The notes beneath the pieces are model-generated. The model was given only the letters and a program-made list of their open reading frames with translations. It was not told where the DNA came from and did no database searches. DNA of 11,229 nucleotides from Fidelibacterota bacterium (GTDB lineage: Bacteria > Bipolaricaulota > Bipolaricaulia > UBA7950 > UBA9294): assembly GCA_024278395.1 (NCBI GenBank), contig JAJRTG010000045.1:1-11229 (forward strand), written 5' to 3'. Position numbers and translations under genes: made by a program. The first letter of the stretch is position 1. Each line of letters begins with the position of its first letter. Below, piece by piece: positions 5,727 through 11,229 of this stretch.

Positions 5727-5790
5727 AAGTTGGAGGTGATGGAAGAGAAACAGTATCCCCTCCAGGATTTCGATTTGGCCTCGTCTCAAC

Positions 5791-5844
5791 AAGCGCCGAA
5801 GGGCAACCCGTCCGAAAGGGCGGGGCGCAAAGCTACGGCCTGTC
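5791..5844 (+). promoter_or_regulatory. Half c-di-GMP-I aptamer (first member of second tandem) with switch strand
   Basis: GGGCAACCC (5801-5809, one change from the usual GGCAAACC), a GAAA-capped stem (loop 5814-5817) and GGCGCAAAGCTACGG reproduce the P2 half. The bases that follow already belong to the P1 of the next aptamer, so no 3' half remains. AAGCGCC (5791-5797) takes the place of AAGCACCT in the first tandem. It still pairs with both the ribosome site (5978-5984) and the decoy (5951-5956) through a G-U pair. Confidence 0.6.
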
Positions 5845-5930
5845 GGTATGAACGAAAAGGCAAACCGGGAGCGATCCCGGGGCGCAAAGCCGCGAGTCTG
5901 TCGCAGACTGTCGGGCTGCCGTGGCGTACC
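5845..5930 (+). promoter_or_regulatory. c-di-GMP-I (GEMM-I) riboswitch aptamer 3, complete
   Basis: P1 forms from GGTATG (5845-5850) and CGTACC (5925-5930). GGCAAACC lies at 5859-5866, followed by GGGA-GCGA-TCCC (loop 5871-5874) and GGCGCAAAGCC. P3 is AGTCTG (5895-5900) with CAGACT (5904-5909), then GGGCTGCCG. P1 and P3 sequences differ from aptamers 1 and 2 while pairing is kept, which is real covariation support within this window. One consensus position is changed (GGACGC to GGCGC). The Vc2 G20 equivalent is G. Confidence 0.87.
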
Positions 5931-5984
5931 TAATGGTGGCAGAGCTGCCAGGTGCTCGAAGAAACAAACCATTAGGAGGTGCTT
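5929..5984 (+). promoter_or_regulatory. Second expression platform: ribosome-site sequestering stem with decoy
   Basis: CCTAATGGT (5929-5937) pairs perfectly with ACCATTAGG (5968-5976), overlapping AGGAGG (5974-5979), 8 bases before ATG 5988. Its first two bases also belong to the 3' strand of aptamer 3 P1, so the two helices compete at their junction. A hairpin TGGCA-GAGC-TGCCA (5937-5950) replaces the equivalent hairpin of the first leader with different bases but kept pairing. The decoy GGTGCT lies at 5951-5956. Confidence 0.65.
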
Positions 5985-5987
5985 TTG

Positions 5988-6500
5988 ATGAAGAGGCTCA
6001 TTATCTTGTTGTTGGCGGTAGCAGCGGCGGTAGCGTCCATCGGGATGGTTGCATCCGCGGATACGGCAGCCGGAGGTGCTTCAGCCAGCTTGTCGCCGAT
6101 CGTAACGTGGAGCGCCAGCGGATGGATCATCCTGTACATTCCGAGTACAGACATGGCGGTAGACCTCGGAACGATCGACGGAAACCTGTATGACCCGGAA
6201 AGTGGTACGTGGACACCACTCGTCTCCACGGCCAAGAATGCGTATGTGTTTGCCAACCGGACCTACACCCTCACCCTGAGCGCAGAGAGTACCGGGACGG
6301 AGACGGCTGACCTGTCCAGGTTCGAGGTCAAAGGGGGAGATCTGAGTGCGTTCACCCCCCTCGACAGCGATCAGGTGCTGAAGACAGGCGGGCCCGGGAT
6401 TACGCATATCGACGACATCCAGTACGAGTATATCCCGAGCTTCGACGACGCTCCCGGTGACTATGCGGTCACCGTGACCTACACTGTCACTGCTCCGTAA
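5988..6500 (+). CDS. Second secreted fimbrial-subunit-like protein, c-di-GMP riboswitch controlled
   Basis: This 170-residue paralogue of the 5174 product has the signal peptide KRLIILLLAVAAAVASIGMV ending ASA. The mature domain shows VTWSASGWIILYI, VDLGTIDGN, NAYVFANRTYTLTLSAES, ADLSRFEVKGGD and a final strand PGDYAVTVTYTVTAP. It carries about 25 more residues than its paralogue, mainly before the last strand (LKTGGPGITHIDDIQYEY). ATG 5988 has AGGAGG 8 bases upstream; longer GTG readings begin inside the ribosome site. It has its own promoter (5697) and a strong terminator (6507-6540), so it can be expressed alone and in excess, as expected for a polymer subunit. Function is inferred from fold-like features and context. 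Confidence 0.85.
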   Translation: MKRLIILLLAVAAAVASIGMVASADTAAGGASASLSPIVTWSASGWIILYIPSTDMAVDLGTIDGNLYDPESGTWTPLVSTAKNAYVFANRTYTLTLSAESTGTETADLSRFEVKGGDLSAFTPLDSDQVLKTGGPGITHIDDIQYEYIPSFDDAPGDYAVTVTYTVTAP

Positions 6501-6506
6501 CCATCG

Positions 6507-6540
6507 ACGAGCGGGACGACCGTTGTGTCGTCCCGCTCGT
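6507..6540 (+). terminator. Strong hairpin terminator after the second subunit gene
   Basis: A perfect 14-bp stem (6507-6520 with 6527-6540) with a 6-base loop lies 6 bases after the stop codon and is followed by TTCCTTGC. The tail is only moderately U-rich, but stem strength and position fit an intrinsic terminator that limits read-through into the chaperone-like gene. Confidence 0.75.
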
Positions 6541-6543
6541 TCC

Positions 6544-6573
6544 TTGCATCTCGGTTCCCTTCCCCGGTAGACT
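6544..6573 (+). promoter_or_regulatory. Weak candidate promoter for the chaperone-like gene
   Basis: TTGCAT (6544-6549) and TAGACT (6568-6573) are separated by 18 bases and are each 4/6 matches. It sits between the terminator and the gene at 6601, where a promoter would be needed if the terminator is efficient. Confidence 0.25.
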
Positions 6574-6600
6574 TACGCAAACGACCACGAGGAGGAACGA

Positions 6601-7749
6601 ATGCGTCGAACGATCCTGATAGCTGGACTCTTGTTCATTTTCCTCGCCCCGCTCTCCAGCTACTCCCTTCAGATCTCCCAGATTGAATTCGACCTGCACC
6701 TCGCACCGGGGAGCTCGTCGAGTTACTCGTTCCTGGTGATAAACAACGAGTCGCGTGCCCAGGAGGTCACGGTTTACTTGAACGATTGGATCCGCACCCC
6801 GCAGGGCGACACCGACTTTCTCCCGCTCAACGACGCGCGCTGGCTCCTGCTGCGGCAGTTCAAGGCCGGCGAACGAATCGACATCATTTACCGCATAACC
6901 CCGCCCTTCTCCGGGGTGACGGTATCCGGGAGCTACACCACCGGAAGCCCCACCAGTCACGGGGAGATCGGAGGGCCGAGTGATCTCTCCTCCCCGGAAG
7001 GAGGTACCCAATCCCCTGCGATCGACGTTCCAGTACGCGTCACACGCTCCATCACCCCCTCTTCCGAGGTCCCCGGAGCCTTGCGGGTACGGTTGACCAT
7101 CGAAGCGCTTCAGGACTTCACCGGCCTGCGGATCGACGAGGTCTTCTCCTCCCACGTCTCGGTGGAATCGATAGACGCGGCGGGAGGGACCTTCGACACG
7201 GTCGCCCGCTCGAACGGGGATTGGATCACCGTCTCCCCGAAGAAGTTCACCATCGAGGGGGGGAAGACTCAGGAAGTGACGTTCACCGTGCAGGTACCAT
7301 CGACCGGGGTGAACGGAACCTACTGGGGGGCGATCCTGATTCAAGGGTCACCGCGGAAGGTGGAGCGGGAGGGAGCGACGGTCCTCGCCGTGGAACGGTT
7401 CGGGGTGAAGGTCTACGTAACGATCACCGGAACCGAGATCCTCTCCGGACGGGTGACAAGCGTGCGCAAGGTCTCCTTGGAGCCGCTCACGTTCACCGTC
7501 ACCTTCGAGAACACCGGTAACGTTCAACTCCGCCCGAAGGGCTCCATCCAGATCATCTCGCAGACGGGTGAGACGGTACGGACAATCCCGATCGAAGAGT
7601 TTCCGGTCCTCCCCGGGGCGGTGCAGACGGTTACGGTGAAGGACCCTTCTACGGATCCACTTGCGCCCGGGATCTATCGCGCTCTGGTGGCGATCGACTA
7701 CGGCGGGGAGAACCTCGCCGGGGGAACACGCGATTTCCGCGTAAAGTAA
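6601..7749 (+). CDS. Secreted multi-Ig protein resembling pilus chaperone / DUF916 proteins
   Basis: The 382-residue protein has the signal peptide MRRTILIAGLLFIFLAPLSS ending YS, then three beta-sandwich segments. The first (about 23-140) reads ISQIEFDLHLAPGSSSSYSF, LVINNES, VTVYLNDW, RWLLLRQFKAGERIDIIYRI, which recalls the donor strand and FxxxP-type start of PapD-like chaperones. The second (about 145-275) has WITVSPKKFTIEGGKTQEV and NGTYWGAILIQGSP, a phrase common in DUF916 and related surface-assembly proteins. The third (about 290-382) is a CARDB-like domain with FENTGNVQLRPKGSI and PGIYRALVAIDYGG. AGGAGG lies 5 bases before ATG 6601. It sits between the subunit genes and the large surface protein, so I infer a periplasmic role in subunit folding or delivery. 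A true PapD assignment is not proven, and family chaperones are usually only about 240 aa. Confidence 0.8.
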   Translation: MRRTILIAGLLFIFLAPLSSYSLQISQIEFDLHLAPGSSSSYSFLVINNESRAQEVTVYLNDWIRTPQGDTDFLPLNDARWLLLRQFKAGERIDIIYRITPPFSGVTVSGSYTTGSPTSHGEIGGPSDLSSPEGGTQSPAIDVPVRVTRSITPSSEVPGALRVRLTIEALQDFTGLRIDEVFSSHVSVESIDAAGGTFDTVARSNGDWITVSPKKFTIEGGKTQEVTFTVQVPSTGVNGTYWGAILIQGSPRKVEREGATVLAVERFGVKVYVTITGTEILSGRVTSVRKVSLEPLTFTVTFENTGNVQLRPKGSIQIISQTGETVRTIPIEEFPVLPGAVQTVTVKDPSTDPLAPGIYRALVAIDYGGENLAGGTRDFRVK

Positions 7750-7811
7750 CGGTGGTCACCCCCGGGAACGACAAAGGTCCGCTTGCTCTCTTTTCCCGGT
7801 CCTTTCCTGAT

Positions 7812-7828
7812 TTAGCCGATCCGGCTAA
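7812..7828. repeat. Inverted repeat TTAGCCG-ATC-CGGCTAA just before the large gene
   Basis: A perfect 7-bp inverted repeat with a 3-base centre lies 10 bases before ATG 7839, where a ribosome site would be expected. In RNA it would be a tight hairpin in the leader of the 969-aa gene; in DNA it could be an operator. A second, weaker pairing (CCGGGAA 7762-7768 with TTCCCGG 7793-7799) lies just upstream. Confidence 0.45.
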
Positions 7829-7838
7829 TGTGTAAGGC

Positions 7839-10748
7839 ATGAAGGTGGGGAAACTCGGGTTTGGGGTTGCGCTTCTCGCAGGCGGGTTCGTGCTCATATT
7901 GAGCTGCCTCGCCGTTGCAGGCGGAGTCGGGGTGAGCGTCCTCTCGGGGGCGAAGGAGGTCGGCCCCGGGGAGTTCATCACCCATGTCTTCTCCGTCACC
8001 AATGAAGAAGATGCACCCGACACGTTCTCCCTTTCCTACACCGCCCCCAAAGATTGGGGACTTCTCGGGGCGCCGACGAGCCTGACGCTCAACCCCGGGG
8101 AAGAGGGGACGCTCTTTCTGACGATAACCGTCCCTCCCGGGGCGGCCGCCGGCGAGTATAAGATCACGCTCTCCGCCGTCTCCCAGAACGATCCGGCGAT
8201 CAAAGCGAGCGCAAGCGCCCGGGTGATAGTAAAACCGGTGAACAAGGTGGCGATCATCCCTCCGGAGGGAGGGAGCGTGCCACCAGGAGGCAAACTCACC
8301 TACACCTTCACCGTGGTGAACAGGGGGAACGCGCAGGACACGTTCAAGATCGAAGCAAGCTCGGCGCAAGGATTCCCAGTGAGCCTGTCACAAGAGGAGG
8401 TAAGCCTCTCCCCACAAGAGAAGAGGGAGATAACCGTAGAGGTAAGCGTCCCCTTGGATGCATCCCCGGGACGCGATCCGCTGACCGTCTCGGTCACCTC
8501 GACCCTCTATCACGGGGTGGAAGACCAGGTGATCCTGTTCACTACCATCCTGCCCCCGCCCCCGCAGGCGGTGGGCGGAACGCTCCTCGACGTCCTATCG
8601 GCGCGGCTGCGCTTCTCAATCGATCACAACCTGTTCACCAATACCCTCGACAGCGATCTCTACCTCTCCCTGGCCGGCGGGGTATACGATGGGTATTTCT
8701 CGTCCACCCTTCACCTCTCCCCGATCTTTGGACCGGACTCGACCAAGGTGACATCGTTCACCCTCCAGTACCGGAAGACCCCCGCCACCTACGCGGTCGG
8801 AGACACCTCGCAGCGCCTCACCGATCTCCTCAGTGTCTACTGCCGCGGAGGGAAGATCGCGATCAAAGCGGACGACTACGCCATCTACCTGATCGGTGGT
8901 GGAGTGGGAGATGAGACGCGCTTCGGGGGCAGGATCGCCCTCGGCCCGCAGAAGGCGAACCTCGGGATAAGCTACATCGACCTGCGTGACGCAACGAGGC
9001 GCGCCGCTGTCTGGAGCCTCTCGGCGAGTGTGGAGCCGCTCGAAGACTGGTCGATGCGCCTGGAGGGGGCGCTTGGAATCGACGGATCCCTGACGAGCCG
9101 GGCGTTCTACTTCAACACAAGACTCGACACAACCCCATACTTCCTGAGTGGGGAGGCATTCTCGATCGGGACGTACTTTCCCGGAAGCCGCCCGGATCAA
9201 GTTGGGATCTCGATCTCCCAGCGCCTGCGGATGGATAACTTCTCCCTCGGAGCGTCGTTCACCCACGAATGGGACAACGCGATCGGCGATCCCCTCGTCG
9301 AGACGACGATCACGGATCAGCTCGGGCTGAACATCCAGACCACCCCGATTGAGGACGGACCGACGGTCACCGCGACCTGCGAGTTCACCTGGAAGAGGAA
9401 CCCGGATCTGACGACAAAGGACACCATCGACCGCCTCCTCTCGGCCGGGCTCGGAAACAGGTACGGGACATTCCCCTACTCGTTCTTTGCCAAGCTCCGC
9501 GATCAGATCGACGACGTGGCCGGAACCTCCTACCGCACCCTCACGTTTCAGGAGGGGGTCGGCCTCTCCACCGACGCGTTCGAGATCTACCTCGACCTAA
9601 CCCAGAAACGATCGACCGACCTTGTGACCGCGACCGTCATCTCCACGTCAAATGAGGTGTCCCTGCGGTTCAGCGTGGAGAACTCCCCTCACTCGGCGCA
9701 GCTCAGCCTCTCCAACACCGGGGACGACTTCGCCCTCTCGTTGACCGGGAGGGCACAGCTCCTCGATGATCTTCAGCTCGAGCTCCGCGGGACCGTGGGT
9801 TGGGACAGGGGCGACGCCACTCCTCCGACCTTCGGATGGAAGGCGACGTTCAACTGGAGGTTCGACTTCCCCACTCCGTTCCTTGTGACCAAGGGGCGGA
9901 TTGAGGGACGCGTCTTCATCGACTCCGACGAGAACGGTCGGTACAACGCAGGGGATCGGCCGGTGAACGGCGCGATTATCACCACCCAGTCCACCCAGGT
10001 ATCGACCGACGCGAGCGGACACTTCCGGCTCCCGCCGGCGCCTCCTGGAAGATACGCCCTGAAACTGAGCCATCTGCCCCCGGACGCCGCACTGGGCCCG
10101 ATCGTCCCTCAAGTGGACCTCGCCGCGGGACGTACCGTGTGGATCGACATCCCGCTCATCCCCGTCGCCCATCTGAAAGGGGTCCTGTTCAACGACGAGA
10201 ACAAGAACGGGACGTTCGACCCGGGAGAAGGAGGGTTCGCCCAGGTGCGGATCGTCCTCTCCGGTCCGGGCGGGACCACGGATACCTACACCGACCTTGC
10301 CGGGCGGTTCGAGTTCTCCGGCTTAATTCCGGGGAATTACACGCTCTCGGTCGACGAGGCGACCCTACCGGAGAGGTTCGCGTTCACCACCGACAAGGAG
10401 ATAACCCTCAAGATCAGCGCCACCTCCGCCCCTCAGGTGAACATCGGGGGGTACATCAAGCCGAAGCAGGTGGTGATCACCTTCCAGCCCCCGACCGCCG
10501 ACTTCACCTACTCCCCCGAGAACCCGAGGGCAGGTCAGCCGGTGGACTTCGACGCCTCCGATTCCTTCGACTTCGACGGAACGGTCGTCTCCTACGCCTG
10601 GGACTTCAACGGGGACGGGAAGCCGGACGCCTCCGGAGAGACCGTCACCTACACCTTCCCCGCACCCGGGACATACGATGTCACCCTGACGGTGACGGAC
10701 AACGACGGTAACACCGACTCTCTAACCGACACGATCGTGGTCAAGTGA
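7839..10748 (+). CDS. Large modular surface protein: NEW3/CARDB, beta-barrel-like, SdrD-B-like, PKD
   Basis: This 969-residue protein has an N-terminal signal segment (VALLAGGFVLILSCLAVAGG). The cysteine at residue 23 is a poor lipobox candidate. Two NEW3/CARDB-like domains follow: about 30-130 (VTNEEDAPDTFSLSYTAP) and about 131-235 (VVNRGNAQDTFKIE). From about 245 to 680 the sequence is amphipathic beta strands (RLRFSIDHNLF, SDLYLSLAGGVYDGYFSSTL, YRKTPATYAVGDTSQRLTDL) suggestive of an outer-membrane barrel or long beta stack. Two SdrD-B/carboxypeptidase-regulatory-like domains come next with Ca-binding loops: DSDENGRYNAGD (about 692) and NDENKNGTFDPGE (about 784). A PKD domain ends the protein (about 884-969, with YAWDFNGDG and YTFPAPGTYDVTLTV). 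The start has only a weak ribosome site (AAGG). The order chaperone-like gene, then barrel-like gene, parallels chaperone-usher loci, but no usher signature is certain. Confidence 0.85.
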   Translation: MKVGKLGFGVALLAGGFVLILSCLAVAGGVGVSVLSGAKEVGPGEFITHVFSVTNEEDAPDTFSLSYTAPKDWGLLGAPTSLTLNPGEEGTLFLTITVPPGAAAGEYKITLSAVSQNDPAIKASASARVIVKPVNKVAIIPPEGGSVPPGGKLTYTFTVVNRGNAQDTFKIEASSAQGFPVSLSQEEVSLSPQEKREITVEVSVPLDASPGRDPLTVSVTSTLYHGVEDQVILFTTILPPPPQAVGGTLLDVLSARLRFSIDHNLFTNTLDSDLYLSLAGGVYDGYFSSTLHLSPIFGPDSTKVTSFTLQYRKTPATYAVGDTSQRLTDLLSVYCRGGKIAIKADDYAIYLIGGGVGDETRFGGRIALGPQKANLGISYIDLRDATRRAAVWSLSASVEPLEDWSMRLEGALGIDGSLTSRAFYFNTRLDTTPYFLSGEAFSIGTYFPGSRPDQVGISISQRLRMDNFSLGASFTHEWDNAIGDPLVETTITDQLGLNIQTTPIEDGPTVTATCEFTWKRNPDLTTKDTIDRLLSAGLGNRYGTFPYSFFAKLRDQIDDVAGTSYRTLTFQEGVGLSTDAFEIYLDLTQKRSTDLVTATVISTSNEVSLRFSVENSPHSAQLSLSNTGDDFALSLTGRAQLLDDLQLELRGTVGWDRGDATPPTFGWKATFNWRFDFPTPFLVTKGRIEGRVFIDSDENGRYNAGDRPVNGAIITTQSTQVSTDASGHFRLPPAPPGRYALKLSHLPPDAALGPIVPQVDLAAGRTVWIDIPLIPVAHLKGVLFNDENKNGTFDPGEGGFAQVRIVLSGPGGTTDTYTDLAGRFEFSGLIPGNYTLSVDEATLPERFAFTTDKEITLKISATSAPQVNIGGYIKPKQVVITFQPPTADFTYSPENPRAGQPVDFDASDSFDFDGTVVSYAWDFNGDGKPDASGETVTYTFPAPGTYDVTLTVTDNDGNTDSLTDTIVVK

Positions 10749-11229
10749 AAGACCTGTCATCCTACGGCGAGTGGAGCGCGCGCGTCTACTCACTCTTGAT
10801 CGACCCGCTCCTGCGCGCCCTGCGTCGAAGGATAACCGCGGCCTGTGTCGAACAAGGGTTAACCGATGTCATAGACATCGCCTGCGCCACCGGTGCCCAG
10901 TGCCGCAGCCTCCACCGGGCCGGGCTAAATCCGACCGGGATCGACCTCTCGGAGGCGATGATCTCCCGAGCAAGGAGGATCGGCCCCGTGGGGATCCGAT
11001 ACGTCGTCGGTTCGGCCTATTCACTCCCGTTCCCCGAAGGCGAGTTCTCCGGCGCGATCCTCAGCCTCTGCCTGCATGAGCATTCCCTCTCCGAACAGGA
11101 TGAGATGCTCGCGGAGGCGCTGCGGGTCGTACGCCCGGGCGGGAGTCTGATCGTCGCTGAGTATTTCCCCCCCAGGAGGATGAACACCACATGGGCGTTC
11201 ATCCAAGGGATCGAACGGCTCGCCGGAAA
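10745..11229 (+). CDS. Class I SAM-dependent methyltransferase, 3' end cut by window edge
   Basis: Reading from GTG 10745 gives 161 residues with no stop before the window ends. It shows the class I methyltransferase fold. Motif I is VIDIACATGAQC (about 42-53; the usual GCG is ACA). The acidic end of strand beta-2 is PTGIDLSEAMISRAR. SAYSLPFPEGEFSGAILSL matches the Methyltransf_11 post-motif region. EALRVVRPGGSLIVAEYF is the UbiE/MenG-like motif III area. The GTG overlaps the previous stop in a GTGA, so it is probably translated by coupling to the large surface-protein gene. The substrate is unknown, and a link to the surface system is suggested only by the overlap. Confidence 0.82.
   Translation, partial: MKDLSSYGEWSARVYSLLIDPLLRALRRRITAACVEQGLTDVIDIACATGAQCRSLHRAGLNPTGIDLSEAMISRARRIGPVGIRYVVGSAYSLPFPEGEFSGAILSLCLHEHSLSEQDEMLAEALRVVRPGGSLIVAEYFPPRRMNTTWAFIQGIERLAG

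Larger units (their letters stand above)
4955..5987 (+). repeat. Duplicated leader plus subunit module (copies 4955-5173 and 5791-5987)
   Basis: The leader of the gene at 5174 and the leader at 5791-5987 share half-aptamer, complete aptamer and platform in the same order. Long blocks are identical: CCGTCCGAAAGGGCGGG, CCGGGAGCGATCCCGGG, and the stretch from AACAAACC or equivalent through AGGAGGTGCTTT. The downstream proteins are paralogous but much more diverged. The layout reads as a segmental duplication in which leader RNA structure has been conserved more strongly than coding sequence. Confidence 0.75.

Noticed and set aside
4801..5880. Repeated GGCAAACC/GACGCAAAGC blocks as a CRISPR array or mobile repeat
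   Set aside because: Spacing is irregular and the flanking stems covary; this is the conserved core of GEMM-I RNA.
5739..5933. Possible upstream peptide starting ATG 5739 after GGAGGTG
   Set aside because: The SD-like sequence is only about 2 bases from the ATG, and the frame runs straight through the riboswitch, whose bases are constrained by RNA structure.

Overview
The window looks like a moderately GC-rich chromosomal stretch from a diderm (Gram-negative-type) bacterium. It encodes outer-membrane-like beta proteins, Sec-type signal peptides, a FliA/SigB-type sigma factor and c-di-GMP riboswitches. The style (GC-rich, strong AGGAGG ribosome sites, c-di-GMP-I leaders, PKD and SdrD-like surface domains) would fit an uncultured lineage such as Bipolaricaulota/Acetothermia. 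That placement is an impression and was not checked by any search.

Left part (1-2393, minus strand): a polar amino-acid ABC uptake operon read right to left. The order is periplasmic binding protein (1410-2336), a strong intercistronic hairpin (1361-1395), inner-membrane permease (656-1372) and ATPase (1-659, cut by the window edge). A sigma70-like promoter lies at 2364-2393. A 478-base divergent intergenic region follows, holding two hairpin/palindrome elements.

Middle (2872-4715, plus strand): a predicted secreted or outer-membrane beta-repeat protein is followed 2 bp later by a sigma-70-family factor. This factor has clear regions 2 and 3 but stops at the start of region 4, so it has no -35-binding helix-turn-helix. 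Just downstream lies a promoter with an extended -10 and no recognisable -35, enclosed by a 9-bp inverted repeat.

Right part (4751-10748, plus strand) is the most interesting. Five c-di-GMP-I (GEMM-I) core motifs occur in two leaders. The first leader (4783-5170) has one complete aptamer, then a half-aptamer plus complete-aptamer tandem. The second (5791-5984) has the same half-plus-complete tandem. Both end in a nearly identical expression platform that can sequester the AGGAGG ribosome site, and both carry an upstream strand that can pair either with the ribosome site or with a decoy copy of it. Each leader controls a small secreted protein (144 and 170 aa). The two are paralogues ending in a PG-x-Y-x3-VTYTVTA strand, like fimbrial or spore-coat-U-type subunits. 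They are followed by a 382-aa multi-Ig periplasmic protein resembling a pilus chaperone/DUF916 protein, and a 969-aa surface protein (two NEW3/CARDB-like domains, a long beta-rich possible barrel, two SdrD-B-like Ca-binding domains, a PKD domain). My working model is a c-di-GMP-controlled surface fibre or adhesin assembly system, analogous to chaperone-usher pili but not a recognisable member of them. A class I SAM methyltransferase (10745 to window end) overlaps the last gene by 4 bases and is cut by the window edge.
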